Origin: Leucobacter celer subsp. astrifaciens | Lineage (GTDB): Bacteria; Actinomycetota; Actinomycetes; Actinomycetales; Microbacteriaceae | Assembly (NCBI RefSeq): GCF_001273835.1 | Contig: NZ_JHEI01000136.1 | Coordinates: 310,001-374,000, forward strand | Direction of reading: 5' to 3' | DNA length: 64,000 nt | Translations under genes and position numbers: made by a program | In this document: piece after piece, positions 22,840 to 32,038 of the stretch | Layout: each line of letters starts with the position of its first letter | How positions within the stretch are numbered: position 1 is the stretch's first letter | Notes under the pieces: generated by a model | Told to the model about the DNA's origin: nothing | What the model saw: the letters and a program-made list of their open reading frames with translations, nothing else | Databases searched by the model: none

Positions 22840-25566
22840 TCAAGACTCTCCGCCTGCGCCGCCGGTGGTTCCGGCGTTCACATCGTTCAGGCGGTACTTC
22901 TCGGCCGCCTGAAGCGGGATCCCGGCGTCGATCTTGCCCTGCGCCGCGAGGCGCTGCAGCACCTTCACCACGACCGACTCGCGGTCGATGCCGAAGTAGC
23001 GGCGCGCGGCTGCACGCGTGTCGGAGAATCCGAAGCCGTCGGCTCCGAGCACCGAGTAGTCGCCCGGCACATAGGCGCGGATCTGATCCGGCACCATCGT
23101 CGCCCAGTCGCTCACCGCGACGAACGGGCCCTCGGCGTCCTCGAGCTTCTGCGTGAGGTAGGGCACGCGGGGCTCCTCGCCGGCATGGCGGAAGTTGTGC
23201 TGATCCGTGGCGATGCCGTCGCGCTGCAGCTCGTTCCAGCTCGTGACGCTCCAGACGTCGGCGGCGACGTTCCAGTCGCGCGCCAGCAGCTGCTGCGCCT
23301 CGATCGCCCACGGCACGGCCACGCCGGAGGCGAGGATCTGGGCGCGGTGCGCGCCCTCGCCGGCCTCGCTCACGCGGTGGATACCGCGCACGATGCCCTC
23401 GACGTCCGTGTTCTCCGGCTCGGCCGGGTGCACGATCGGCTCGTTGTACACCGTGAGGTAGTACATGACGTTGGGATCGGAGTGCTCGCCGCCGTACATG
23501 CGCTCGATGCCGGCGCGCACGATGTGGCCGATCTCGTAGCCGTACGCGGGATCGTAGGAGATGACGGCGGGGTTGGTCGAGGCGAGCGCGAGCGAGTGGC
23601 CGTCGGCGTGCTGCAGCCCCTCGCCGGTGAGCGTCGTGCGCCCGGCGGTGGCGCCGATGATGAAGCCGCGGGTCATCTGATCGCCCGCCGCCCAGAAGGC
23701 GTCGCCGGTGCGCTGGAAGCCGAACATCGAGTAGAAGATGTAGATCGGGATCAGCGGCTCGCCCTGCGTGGCGTACGAGGTGCCGACCGCGGTGAACGCG
23801 GCTGCCGCGCCGGCCTCGTTGATGCCGACGTGCAGCAGCACGCCCTGCGGGCTCTCCTTGTAGGCGAGCAGCAGCTCGCGGTCGACCGAGACGTAGTTCT
23901 GGCCGTGCGGGTTGTAGATCTTCGACGTGGGGAAGTAGGAGTCCATGCCGAAGGTGCGGGCCTCGTCGGGGATGATCGGCACGAATCGCGAGCCGAAGCC
24001 CTTGTCGCGCATCAGATCCTTCAGCATGCGCACGAACACCATCGTGGTCGCGGCCTCCTGCGTGCCGCTGCCCTTCGCCGCGATCGCGTAGCTCTTGGGC
24101 TCGGGCAGCACGATCTCCGTGTGCTTCGAGCGGCGCTCGGGCAGGTAGCCGCCGAGCTCGCGCCGGCGCTCGTGCATGTACTGGATGGTGGTGTCGCTCT
24201 CGCCCGGGTGGTAGTAGGGCGGGCGGTAGGGATCCGCCTCGAGCTGCGCGTCCGAGATGGGGATGTGCATGGTGTCGCGGAAGAGCTTCAGGTCCTCCAG
24301 CGTCATCTTCTTCATCTGGTGGGTCGCGTTGCGGCCCTCGAAGTGGGGGCCCAGGCCGTAGCCCTTGACGGTCTTCGCGAGGATCACCGTGGGGCGGCCC
24401 TTGTGGGCCAGGGCGGCGGCGTAGGCCGCGTACACCTTGCGGTAGTCGTGGCCGCCGCGGCGCAGCTGCCAGATCTGATCGTCCGTGTAGCCGTCGACGA
24501 GGCGCAGCGCGCGCTCGTCCTTGCCGAAGAAGTGGTTGCGGATGTACGCGCCGTTCTCGGCCTTGTAGGTCTGGTAGTCGCCGTCGGGGGTCGTGTTCAT
24601 CACGTTCAGCAGCGCGCCGTCGGTGTCGCGGTTCAGCAGCTCGTCCCACTCGCGGCCCCAGATGACCTTGATCACGTTCCAGCCCGCGCCGCGGAAGAAG
24701 CTCTCGAGCTCCTGGATGATCTTGCCGTTGCCGCGCACCGGGCCGTCGAGTCGCTGCAGGTTGCAGTTGATCACGAAGGTGAGGTTGTCGAGGCCCTCGT
24801 TCGCGGCGACCTGCAGCTGGCCGCGGCTCTCGACCTCGTCCATCTCGCCGTCGCCGAGGAACGCCCAGACGTGCTGATCCGAGGCGTCCTTGATGCCGCG
24901 GTTGGTGAGGTACTTGTTGAACTGCGCCTGGTAGATGGCGTTGATGGGGCCGATGCCCATCGACACGGTCGGGAACTGCCAGAAGTCGGGCAGCAGGCGC
25001 GGGTGCGGGTAGCTCGGCAGGCCGTTCGGCGCGTGCGACTTCTCCTGGCGGAAGCCGTCGAGCTGATCCTCGGTGAGTCGCCCCTCGAGGAAGGCGCGCG
25101 CGTACACGCCGGGGGAGGCGTGCCCCTGGACGAAGATCTGGTCGCCGCCGCCCGGGTGGTCCTGGCCGCGGAAGAAGTGGTTGAAGCCGACCTCGTACAG
25201 CGAGGCCGCCGAGCCGTAGGTGGAGATGTGGCCGCCCACGCCGATGCCGGGGCGCTGCGCGCGGTGCACGGTCATGGCCGCGTTCCAGCGGATCCAGGAG
25301 CGGTACTGGCGCTCGATGTCGTGGTCGCCGGGGAAGTCGGGCTCGTCGCTCGAGGCGATCGTGTTGACGTAGTCGGTCGTGGGTACCTGCGGCACGTTGA
25401 GGTGGAGCTGGCGCGAGCGATCGAGCAGGCTCGTCATGATCTCGCGGCCGCGTCCCGCGCCGCGCTCCTCGACCACGGCGTCGAGGGACTCGCGCCACTC
25501 CGAGGTCTCCTGCGGATCCATGTCATCGCTGTCCGGTGCGTACGGATCCTGCGTGTTCACAGCCAA
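22840..25566 (-). CDS. aceE: Pyruvate dehydrogenase E1 component (homodimeric type)
   Basis: 908 residues from TTG at 25566, favoured because GGAG lies 7 bases upstream; GTG at 25560 is the close alternative. Homodimeric E1 features: [20 protein letters not shown], the ThDP motif from [19 protein letters not shown] to [29 protein letters not shown], and [20 protein letters not shown] in the pyrimidine-binding domain. The Gly/Ala-rich C terminus ([12 protein letters not shown]) is low complexity. It decarboxylates pyruvate and passes the acetyl group to the E2 lipoyl domain; E2 and E3 genes occur at 57223-60419. A small hairpin (25651-25668) is in its upstream region. Confidence 0.96.
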   Translation of the reverse strand: MAVNTQDPYAPDSDDMDPQETSEWRESLDAVVEERGAGRGREIMTSLLDRSRQLHLNVPQVPTTDYVNTIASSDEPDFPGDHDIERQYRSWIRWNAAMTVHRAQRPGIGVGGHISTYGSAASLYEVGFNHFFRGQDHPGGGDQIFVQGHASPGVYARAFLEGRLTEDQLDGFRQEKSHAPNGLPSYPHPRLLPDFWQFPTVSMGIGPINAIYQAQFNKYLTNRGIKDASDQHVWAFLGDGEMDEVESRGQLQVAANEGLDNLTFVINCNLQRLDGPVRGNGKIIQELESFFRGAGWNVIKVIWGREWDELLNRDTDGALLNVMNTTPDGDYQTYKAENGAYIRNHFFGKDERALRLVDGYTDDQIWQLRRGGHDYRKVYAAYAAALAHKGRPTVILAKTVKGYGLGPHFEGRNATHQMKKMTLEDLKLFRDTMHIPISDAQLEADPYRPPYYHPGESDTTIQYMHERRRELGGYLPERRSKHTEIVLPEPKSYAIAAKGSGTQEAATTMVFVRMLKDLMRDKGFGSRFVPIIPDEARTFGMDSYFPTSKIYNPHGQNYVSVDRELLLAYKESPQGVLLHVGINEAGAAAAFTAVGTSYATQGEPLIPIYIFYSMFGFQRTGDAFWAAGDQMTRGFIIGATAGRTTLTGEGLQHADGHSLALASTNPAVISYDPAYGYEIGHIVRAGIERMYGGEHSDPNVMYYLTVYNEPIVHPAEPENTDVEGIVRGIHRVSEAGEGAHRAQILASGVAVPWAIEAQQLLARDWNVAADVWSVTSWNELQRDGIATDQHNFRHAGEEPRVPYLTQKLEDAEGPFVAVSDWATMVPDQIRAYVPGDYSVLGADGFGFSDTRAAARRYFGIDRESVVVKVLQRLAAQGKIDAGIPLQAAEKYRLNDVNAGTTGGAGGES

Positions 25567-25650
25567 GATTGTGCTCCATTCACCATGAGGTTGTGCTGTC
25601 GCGGAGCGGGTTCCTGCGTCCGGGCACAGCACGAGAGACTCCCGCGATGA

Positions 25651-25668
25651 TTCGCGGGGGTAGAGTCC
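25651..25668. promoter_or_regulatory. Small inverted repeat in the aceE upstream region
   Basis: CCCGCGA (25651-25657) and TCGCGGG (25662-25668) pair around a TGAT loop, 85 bases upstream of the aceE start on the minus strand. TAGTCT just upstream (25676-25671 on the minus strand) could be a -10. It could be an operator or a leader hairpin; nothing more can be said. Confidence 0.4.
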
Positions 25669-25752
25669 AGACTAGCGAATCTCCACCATGAAACCGGCAC
25701 ATTCCTTGTGGGAGGTGTGATGTTTCGCACAAGCTATCGCTCGTCGGCGGCC

Positions 25753-26298
25753 TCAGCCCGGCAGGGCCGCCCCGACGGCGGCGGTGATGATCGGGCGGTG
25801 ATCGAGGTCTGCGCGGTGTCCGAGGACGTGCAGGAAGAGCCCTTCGAAGCAGGTCGAGACGAGATGCACCGCGAGTTCGGGATCGGGGGTGCCGAGTGCG
25901 ACGAAGGCGGATCGGAGCGGTGCGATGACCAGCGATCGTCCGCGGGCGAGGGCGGCGCGGATCGCCTCGTCGTGACCGGCCTCGACGAACAGCGCGAGGC
26001 GGGCTGCGGTCTGCGTGCGCAGCGGTCCGATCTGGAGTTCGAACAGTGCGATGAGGGATTCGGCGAGATGCTCCGCCGACGCGACGTCGACCGGGCCGGC
26101 GATCGCGGGGAGCTCTGCGGCGGCCATGCGCTCGGTGACGCCGAGGAGCAGGGCATCGCGCGTGCGGAAGGCGTTCGAGGTCGAGCCCTGAGGGAGTCCC
26201 GCCCGCTCGTCCACGCGCCGGTGCGTGAGCGCGCGGATGCCCTCCTCCGCGAGGATCTCGATCGCGGCGCCCAGCGCGCGCTCCCGGTTCGATGTCAT
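25753..26298 (-). CDS. TetR-family transcriptional repressor
   Basis: 181 residues. The N-terminal TetR helix-turn-helix is ALGAAIEILAEEGIRALTHR then RVDERAGLPQGSTSNAFRT and RDALLLGV. The C-terminal ligand domain is helical and hydrophobic, ending HLVSTCFEGLFLHVLGHRA. It is divergent from a small membrane protein gene, and two near-identical palindromes fill the 60-bp gap, so autoregulation and control of that membrane protein are likely. The ligand is not predictable. Confidence 0.92.
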   Translation of the reverse strand: MTSNRERALGAAIEILAEEGIRALTHRRVDERAGLPQGSTSNAFRTRDALLLGVTERMAAAELPAIAGPVDVASAEHLAESLIALFELQIGPLRTQTAARLALFVEAGHDEAIRAALARGRSLVIAPLRSAFVALGTPDPELAVHLVSTCFEGLFLHVLGHRADLDHRPIITAAVGAALPG

Positions 26299-26309
26299 GC
26301 CCGCATCTT

Positions 26310-26348
26310 AACTACGTTCGTAGTTGAGTCGCAACTACATTCGTAGTA
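26310..26348. promoter_or_regulatory. Tandem TetR operators
   Basis: AACTACGTTCGTAGTT at 26310-26325 and AACTACATTCGTAGTA at 26333-26348 are 16-bp inverted repeats, 23 bp apart centre to centre, about two helical turns. They lie between the divergent starts at 26298 (minus) and 26359 (plus), so a bound TetR dimer pair would cover both promoters. Confidence 0.9.
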
Positions 26349-26358
26349 TCCTGGCGAT

Positions 26359-26784
26359 ATGTCCGTCGTCGCTCTTGCGATCGCCGACCTCGTGCTCCTG
26401 CTCGTCACCGCCGCGCTCGGCCTCGCCTCGCTCCTCGCCTGGGCGCGCCGCCGCGCCGCGGGCTTCCCCGCGGTGAAGATCACCGCGCACGTCTCGCTGC
26501 AGCTCGTGAGCATCGGGGTGTGGGTGGCCTTCGTGGGTACCGGCGCCGTGCTGCTCGCGTGGATCGCCTTCGCCGTGATCACGGCGGGGCAGGTGCTCGG
26601 CGACCTGCTGATGTTCGCCTCCTACCGCGCTCGGCGCCCCGGCGCGGCGGAGGCGGGATATCGCGCCGTGAGCGGGGACGTGCTGAGCTTCCGGCGCCCC
26701 GTTCCGGCGCTCCACGCGCTGTTCGGCGCGGTCGCCTGGTTCGGCATGCTCGCGATCTGCATCGTGGCGACCGTTCTCGCCTAG
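26359..26784 (+). CDS. Small four-helix membrane protein under TetR control
   Basis: 141 residues. Four hydrophobic segments are visible: residues about 3-28 (ALAIADLVLLLVTAALGLAS), 40-58 (ITAHVSLQLVSIGVWVAFVG), 60-86 (AVLLAWIAFAVITAGQVLGD) and 116-140 (HALFGAVAWFGMLAICIVAT). A basic loop RARRPGAAEAGYRAVSGD separates the last two. I do not recognise a family. The divergent TetR gene and shared operators suggest an inducible role, perhaps in transport or membrane protection, which is inference only. Its stop overlaps the convergent hydrolase gene by 4 bases. Confidence 0.75.
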   Translation: MSVVALAIADLVLLLVTAALGLASLLAWARRRAAGFPAVKITAHVSLQLVSIGVWVAFVGTGAVLLAWIAFAVITAGQVLGDLLMFASYRARRPGAAEAGYRAVSGDVLSFRRPVPALHALFGAVAWFGMLAICIVATVLA

Positions 26785-27491
26785 CCCCGCGGCTCGAGGA
26801 AGGAGAGGATCGTCGCCGCGAGCGCGCCGGGGTTCTCGAGCATCGGGAGGTGGCCGGTGGCGAGCTCGCGCCGCCAGGGCGCGTCGAGCCGCGCCGCGAA
26901 GCGCCGCTGCAGACGCGGGGGCAGTTCCCTGTCGGCAGCGGTCATCACGTAGCCGCGCCGTCCGGCCCAGGGCTGCGGGCCGGTGCGGTCGCGGTAGAAG
27001 CCCTGCGGTTCGGGGGTGAAGTCGGCGAGGAGCCGGGCGACGGTCCGCTCCTCGATGCCGTGGGCGAGCGTCCCGCGGATCGCGGAATCGGGCGGCCGGG
27101 TTCCCGCGACTCGCATCACCGCGCCGAGCACCCAGCGATTCGGAAGCGGCATCGCCGTGAGGAACGAACCTCCCGGTTCGGGCACGATCGCGCTGACCGC
27201 CAGGAAACCGAGGACCCGATCCGGTGCCCGTCTGGCGATCTCGGCCCCCACGACACCGCCGGCGGAGTGGGCGACGATGGTGACCGGGCCAGCGGGCAGG
27301 GCGTCGATGGCCGCGTCGACGTAGTCGCTGAGTCCCGGGCCGCTCCCGCGGTGCCCGGCCGATCCGCGTTCCGGACGAGGTGCGACCAGGGTCTCGGGCG
27401 ACCCGTCCAGTCGGTGGCGCACCTCGTCCCAGATCCAGGCGGGAAGTCCCGCGCCGCTGAGGAACAGGAGTGAGTGAGGCGGGGTATTCAT
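26781..27491 (-). CDS. Alpha/beta-fold hydrolase
   Basis: 236 residues. Alpha/beta hydrolase signs: LLFLSGAGLPAWIWDEV (oxyanion region), the nucleophile elbow VAHSAGGVVGAEIARRAPDR, a late Asp in YVMTAADRELPP, and the His in ELATGHLPMLENPGALA. It is cytoplasmic, without a signal peptide. The substrate is unknown; the form fits esterases and small-molecule hydrolases. It is divergent from the WYL regulator, which may control it. Confidence 0.88.
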   Translation of the reverse strand: MNTPPHSLLFLSGAGLPAWIWDEVRHRLDGSPETLVAPRPERGSAGHRGSGPGLSDYVDAAIDALPAGPVTIVAHSAGGVVGAEIARRAPDRVLGFLAVSAIVPEPGGSFLTAMPLPNRWVLGAVMRVAGTRPPDSAIRGTLAHGIEERTVARLLADFTPEPQGFYRDRTGPQPWAGRRGYVMTAADRELPPRLQRRFAARLDAPWRRELATGHLPMLENPGALAATILSFLEPRG

Positions 27492-27513
27492 GGATCCATC
27501 ATCGCTTCCACGA

Positions 27514-27531
27514 ATGTCACCGGTATGTCAC
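27514..27531. promoter_or_regulatory. Direct repeats ATGTCAC, candidate operator
   Basis: Two copies of ATGTCAC at 27514-27520 and 27525-27531, 11 bp apart (one helical turn), in the short gap between the divergent hydrolase and WYL regulator genes. The spacing suggests a protein-binding site on one DNA face. The identity of the binder is a guess. Confidence 0.4.
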
Positions 27532-27540
27532 TATTTATGG

Positions 27541-28236
27541 ATGAATCGAAGCGATCGGCTGTACGCGCTGCGCGAGGAGCTGCGGCGCGCGGGTGCGGCG
27601 GGCCGCACGGCGGAGCGGCTCGCCGGGATATTCGAAGTCAGCGTGCGCACGATCAAGCGCGATATCTCGACGCTGCAGCACGGCGGCTTCCCCGTCCGGG
27701 CACGGCCGGGCCCGGGCGGCGGGTATGCGGTCGACGCGACCGCGACGCTGCCGCCGGTGAACTTCACCGACGCCGAGGCATCGGGTCTTGCCGCTGCGGT
27801 TGCCGCCCACCGCGGTCAGCCTTTCGAGGGTCACGCCCGCGCGGCGCTCGCCAAGGTCTTGAGCGTGATGGACGCCCGGGCCCGGGAGCGCTCCCAGAGC
27901 CTCGGCGGCCGGGTTTGGATCGACCGAACGGACACCCCGACCGACGCCCGGATCAGGCGAGCGGTGGAGCAGGCGCTCCACGAGCAGCGCGTTCTGTCCC
28001 TGCGCTACCGCGACGAGCGCGGGCGGGAGACCTCGCGCCGCGCGGACCCCGTGCTCCTCGCCTGCACCCGCGGGCACTGGTATCTCGTGGCGCACTGCCG
28101 CACCCGCGATGCGATCCGCTGGTTCAGGCTCGACCGCATCGTCGCTGCGCGCCCCACCGGGGAGACCGCCGCCGAGATTCCGGTCGCGAGCGTCGGCGCA
28201 CCTCCGACGACCGCCGTCGCCGTCTCCGACGGCTGA
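27541..28236 (+). CDS. WYL-domain transcriptional regulator (DeoR-like HTH)
   Basis: 231 residues from ATG at 27541. The N-terminal HTH_11 domain reads RLYALREELRRAG then TAERLAGIFEVSVRTIKRDI and PGPGGGYAVD, typical of WYL regulators. The C-terminal WYL region includes LSLRYRDERGRETSRRADPV, then HWYLVAHCRTRDAIRWFRLD. WYL domains bind nucleotide or metabolite ligands. Direct repeats ATGTCAC at 27514-27520 and 27525-27531 in the divergent gap with the hydrolase are a candidate operator. No strong ribosome-binding site precedes the start. Confidence 0.88.
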   Translation: MNRSDRLYALREELRRAGAAGRTAERLAGIFEVSVRTIKRDISTLQHGGFPVRARPGPGGGYAVDATATLPPVNFTDAEASGLAAAVAAHRGQPFEGHARAALAKVLSVMDARARERSQSLGGRVWIDRTDTPTDARIRRAVEQALHEQRVLSLRYRDERGRETSRRADPVLLACTRGHWYLVAHCRTRDAIRWFRLDRIVAARPTGETAAEIPVASVGAPPTTAVAVSDG

Positions 28237-28368
28237 GCAGAGAATCGGCGTCCCTGACAGGAACTGCCACTATCGCCGAACCGGTCCTTGCGCTCCAATA
28301 GATGTAGGGAGCGTCCCGCTTCACTCGAGCCAGTCCGGGCCGAGCAGCACCTGGGAAGGAACCGCATC

Positions 28369-29229
28369 ATGCAGACCGTGACCTTGAACAACGGTGTCGT
28401 CATGCCCGTCCTCGGGTACGGGGTGTACCAGATTCCCGCCGAGGAGACCGAGCGGGCGGTGGCGGCCGCGCTCGAGGCCGGGTACCGGCTCCTCGATACC
28501 GCCGCCGGGTACGGGAACGAGGAGGCCGTCGGACGCGCCATCGCCGCGAGCGGGATCCCGCGCGAGGACCTCTTCGTCACGACCAAGCTGTGGGTGCAGG
28601 ACAGCGGGCCCGCCGGCGCGGGGGAGGCGAACACGGTGCGCGCGTTCGAGTCGTCGCTGTCGAAGCTCGGGCTGGACTATCTCGACCTGTACCTGATCCA
28701 CCAGCCCTACGGGGACTACTACTCCGAGTGGCGGGCGATGGAGGGCCTCTACGGGGATGACCGCATCCGTGCGATCGGGGTGTCGAACTTCCACCCCGAC
28801 CGGCTCGTCGACCTGATCTCGAACAGCACGATCGTGCCGGCGGTGAACCAGATCGAGACCCATCCGTTCCACCAGCGCGCGAACGATCACGCGCTCATGG
28901 TCGAGCACGGGGTGCAGCACGAGTCGTGGGGGCCGTTCGCCGAGGGCCGGAACCGCATCTTCACACATCCGGTGCTCGCCCCGATCGCCGCGGCGCACGG
29001 CAAATCCATCGCCCAGGTGGTGCTGCGCTGGCTCATCCAGTCGGATGTCGTCGCGATCCCCAAGTCCGTCACTCCGGAGCGCATGCAGCAGAACATCGAC
29101 GTGTTCGATTTCGAGCTCACCCCCGGCGAGATGGAGGTCATCGCCGGTCTCGACGAGGGAGGGTCGCTGTTCTTCGACCACCGGGACCCGGACATGACCG
29201 TCCGGCTGGGCACCAGCCGGGTGGACTGA
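28369..29229 (+). CDS. Aldo/keto reductase (2,5-diketogluconate reductase-like)
   Basis: 286 residues from ATG at 28369 with GAAGGA at 28355-28360. The AKR tetrad is present: Asp in [15 protein letters not shown] with Tyr 5 residues on, Lys in [10 protein letters not shown], and His in [14 protein letters not shown]-binding segments are [24 protein letters not shown], and the late [20 protein letters not shown]. It reduces carbonyls with NADPH; the native substrate is unknown. It appears monocistronic. Confidence 0.93.
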   Translation: MQTVTLNNGVVMPVLGYGVYQIPAEETERAVAAALEAGYRLLDTAAGYGNEEAVGRAIAASGIPREDLFVTTKLWVQDSGPAGAGEANTVRAFESSLSKLGLDYLDLYLIHQPYGDYYSEWRAMEGLYGDDRIRAIGVSNFHPDRLVDLISNSTIVPAVNQIETHPFHQRANDHALMVEHGVQHESWGPFAEGRNRIFTHPVLAPIAAAHGKSIAQVVLRWLIQSDVVAIPKSVTPERMQQNIDVFDFELTPGEMEVIAGLDEGGSLFFDHRDPDMTVRLGTSRVD

Positions 29230-29284
29230 CGCCGGGGGAGCGGCGACGGCTGGCTTCGAGGTCTCCGGGGCCGGGCCCCGACGA

Positions 29285-30430
29285 TCAGCGACGCGCGTGC
29301 GGGTACTCCTTCTCGCGTCCCTGGAACGCGAGAACCGCCTCGTTGAGCACGACGCCGTCCTGGATCTCGATGGCCTTGCGGATGGTCTCGTCCTGCTGCC
29401 AGGCTGCCCGCCCCGCGCTCACCGTCTCCAGATAGGAGGAGATCGCCTCGCTGATCTCCCAGGTGGCCGAGTTCCAGAGCAGGGAGGGCGTGTGGTCGAC
29501 GGCGTAGTAGTGCACCCGGTTGCCGACCATGAACACCGGGTCGTCGAACGTGGTCGGTTCGGCCCAGCTGAATCCCATCCCCTCGTCGCAGGACACGTCG
29601 ACGATCAGCGAGCCGGGCCTGAAGGCGTCCAGATCCTCGTCCCGCAGATAGATGATCGGGTTCTCCGGGTCCTGCAGCGTACAGTTGACCACGATGTCGC
29701 TCTCCGCGAGGTAGGGCGCGAGCGGTACTCGACCGTCGTCGTCGGTGATCGCGAAGCTGCCGCCGCCCTCCGCGTCTTCGACATGGTCGATCTGCACGAT
29801 CCGGGCGGAGTGGATCGGGGACGCCACTGCGGAGATGCTGCGCATCGTCAGCACTCTGACCTCATGGATCCCGTGCGCGTTGAGCGCGGTGACCGCCCCG
29901 CGCGCGGTTGCGCCGAAGCCGATCACCGCAGCAGTCAGGCGCCGGCCGTAGGCGCCGGTGACCCCCATGATCTCCAGACTGTGGATGACGGAGGCATAAC
30001 CCGCGAGTTCGTTGTTCTTATGGAAGACGTGGAGGCCGAAGCTCCCGTCGCTCTTCCAGTGGTTCATCGCTTCGAAGGCGATCAGGGTCAGCTTCTTGTC
30101 GATCGCGAGCTGCGCGATCTCGGCGTCCTGCACGCAGTGGGGCCAGCCCCACACCGTCTGCCCGTCGCGCAGCGCGGCCAGGTCCGCCGGCTGCATCTTG
30201 GGGAGCAGGATCACGTCGCAGCGTTCGATCAGTTCGGACCGGGTCAGTACGCCTCCGACGTGCGGAGCCAGCTCGTCGTCCGTCACGTCGAACTTGTCGC
30301 CGTAACCCGCTTCGATGAAGAGGCAGGCGGCGATTCGGGGGTCGAGCCGCTGGAAGTGGCTCGGGTGCACCGGCAGCCGGTGCTCGTTCTCCAATGACGA
30401 TCGACCGAAGATTCCTATGGAGAGCGGCAT
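29285..30430 (-). CDS. N(5)-(carboxyethyl)ornithine synthase-like dehydrogenase
   Basis: 381 residues from ATG at 30430 (AGGTG about 5 bases upstream). It belongs to the alanine dehydrogenase/transhydrogenase fold: MPLSIGIFGRSSLENEHRLP, then ILLPKMQ, WGWPHCVQDAEIAQLAIDK, HVFHKNNELAGYASVIHSL, a Rossmann site VIGFGATARGAV, IVDVSCDEGMGFSWAEPT and HTPSLLWNSATWEISEA. The HKNNELAGY and WGWPHCVQ blocks are those I recall from carboxyethylornithine synthase, which reductively condenses pyruvate with ornithine, and not from true alanine dehydrogenase. It has no operon partner. The reaction direction and substrate here are inferred. Confidence 0.78.
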   Translation of the reverse strand: MPLSIGIFGRSSLENEHRLPVHPSHFQRLDPRIAACLFIEAGYGDKFDVTDDELAPHVGGVLTRSELIERCDVILLPKMQPADLAALRDGQTVWGWPHCVQDAEIAQLAIDKKLTLIAFEAMNHWKSDGSFGLHVFHKNNELAGYASVIHSLEIMGVTGAYGRRLTAAVIGFGATARGAVTALNAHGIHEVRVLTMRSISAVASPIHSARIVQIDHVEDAEGGGSFAITDDDGRVPLAPYLAESDIVVNCTLQDPENPIIYLRDEDLDAFRPGSLIVDVSCDEGMGFSWAEPTTFDDPVFMVGNRVHYYAVDHTPSLLWNSATWEISEAISSYLETVSAGRAAWQQDETIRKAIEIQDGVVLNEAVLAFQGREKEYPHARR

Positions 30431-31033
30431 CTGTGCACCTGCGACTTTCAGAGCGGGCAGACGGATACTCCATCCGCCCTGAGATCGGATCCAAACAGAC
30501 CCGAATACTCGAAGCGTACGCCACCTGGCGGGGTCGCGGGGAAGAACGCCGCGCACAGGGGCGGTCGAAGCGGATCGCGAAGATGGATTCTCGGGTGGAC
30601 TCATCGATCAATGTGGGAACAGACGACAGCGGGCCGGGTAGCTGAGTTCCGCATGAAATCGTGGCTCAGGCGGTGATCCTGCGGCCGGTGATGCCGGATG
30701 ATCTACTCGTCGAAGTACCGTCGGAGCCAAGGAGAGGGCCTTGAACGTGACCGACGTACTGGGAAGTGGAAGCCAAACGGATAGCCCGAACGAACAGTGT
30801 CAGCGTGAAAGCACTCGCGCGGTGGTCCGGGGTTCGCCGGGGAATGGCGCTGGCCAAGATCCGTTGAGGTCGACGCACGGATGGCGTGGGCTCCAGCGCC
30901 GATGTCGTGGCCTCTCCGTTGCCGTCAAACCATTACTCGCAAGTGTGAGAACCACTAGAGCGTGCTCACTGTGTCGGTGGTGCTCGATACGCTCAGATGA
31001 GAATGAGCGCATAGCTGCAGTTTGGAGATCGCA
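30431..31033. other. 603-bp gap with no supported gene
   Basis: Open frames of 70-104 codons exist here but lack conserved-looking sequence. One starting with TTG at 30741 has AAGGAGAG upstream but is Arg/Ser-rich and overlaps the next real gene. Base composition drops toward its right end, marking the edge of the less GC-rich island. An inverted repeat GCTCA (30991-30995) and TGAGC (31004-31008) precedes the first island gene. No transposase remnant or attachment repeat was found by eye. Confidence 0.6.
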
Positions 31034-32038
31034 ATGGTTGAACCGAGGGCTATAGACAAAGCCAAGGACAGCATCGGCAAGGCCACCAGCGGTATCGGGA
31101 GGTTTGCTCGTGAGAAGTCAACCCAGATCGCTGAACAGGCGGAGGGCATCATGGACTCCACTAAAGAGTTTACGAATGGCAGGGTCGAAAAGCTCACGGC
31201 GAAGGAACCCGATCCCTACGAGGCAGCCATCGCGGATTACAACGGTGCGTTCATCATGATGAGTGACAAAGGCCTCACACTGCTACGGCAGCGGGAACGC
31301 TCCACCGACTTGATCGAGTTCGTCGAGTTGCTAGTGACGAGCATCGCCAACACCCCGAAGTCGTTTGAAACTGACTTCGAAGAGATTGATGTGAACAAGG
31401 CACGGTTCTTGGACGCTGAGGAGTTCGCCCGTAAGGATCTTGAAGCGGCCCGTAAATCGGTCACTGGTGCCGGGGCTGGATTCACCGCTGGCGTTGCTGT
31501 AGCGAGTATGGCACCGTCGGCTGCGCTCTGGGTGGCGACGACTTTCGGTACGGCTTCGACCGGCACCGCGATCTCGACACTGACTGGAGCTGCTGCAACC
31601 AAAGCCGCACTCGCCTGGCTCGGTGGCGGGGCGATCGCTGCTGGAGGAGGCGGCGCAGCCGCGGGCAGCGCACTGCTCGCGCTGGCCGGCCCCATTGGGT
31701 GGACTGTCGCGGGTGCCACACTCCTCGCCTCGATCGCGCTTTTCGCGAAGAAGAAGTTCGAGAACCGCGAAGCGAAGCAGGAAGCGCTCACAGCTGTGAA
31801 GCAGAACACCGCGCTCGTGAGAGCCATGGATGGGCAAATCGGCGACCTTCTGCAGCGCACGGCATCCCTGCGTCAGATGCTCTCGAAGAACTATAGGGAA
31901 GCACTGCCATTCTTCGGTGTCGACTTCAGGACACTGCCCAAAGAACAACAGTCTCAGCTTGCTGCCCTGGTGAACAACACGAAAGCGTGCGCAGCTCAGC
32001 TGAGCCTTCGCATCGAGCAGGAGGGCGACGGTGAATAG
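31034..32038 (+). CDS. Uncharacterised glycine-rich membrane-inserting protein (island gene A)
   Basis: 334 residues from ATG at 31034 with GGAGAT at 31024-31029. Residues 1-60 are charged amphipathic helix (IDKAKDSIGKATSGIGRF). About 60-140 is a helical soluble part. Residues 143-237 are a long hydrophobic Gly/Ala-rich block (TFGTASTGTAISTLTGAAAT, then LAWLGGGAIAAGGGGAAAGS and LALAGPIGWTVAGATLLAS) with glycine-zipper spacing, and 238-334 is a helical charged tail. I recognise no characterised family. From memory, this Gly-rich block recurs in unannotated proteins of many bacteria. Codon third positions are less GC-rich than in neighbours. It overlaps gene B by 8 bases. Confidence 0.85.
   Translation: MVEPRAIDKAKDSIGKATSGIGRFAREKSTQIAEQAEGIMDSTKEFTNGRVEKLTAKEPDPYEAAIADYNGAFIMMSDKGLTLLRQRERSTDLIEFVELLVTSIANTPKSFETDFEEIDVNKARFLDAEEFARKDLEAARKSVTGAGAGFTAGVAVASMAPSAALWVATTFGTASTGTAISTLTGAAATKAALAWLGGGAIAAGGGGAAAGSALLALAGPIGWTVAGATLLASIALFAKKKFENREAKQEALTAVKQNTALVRAMDGQIGDLLQRTASLRQMLSKNYREALPFFGVDFRTLPKEQQSQLAALVNNTKACAAQLSLRIEQEGDGE

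Noticed and set aside
22609..25650. Open frame of over 1000 codons on the plus strand
   Set aside because: It is antisense to aceE, whose protein is unambiguous. Long antisense frames are expected in very GC-rich genes.
30741..31055. TTG-started 104-codon frame with a good ribosome-binding site
   Set aside because: The product is Arg/Ser/Cys-rich without a fold-like pattern and overlaps the start of island gene A.
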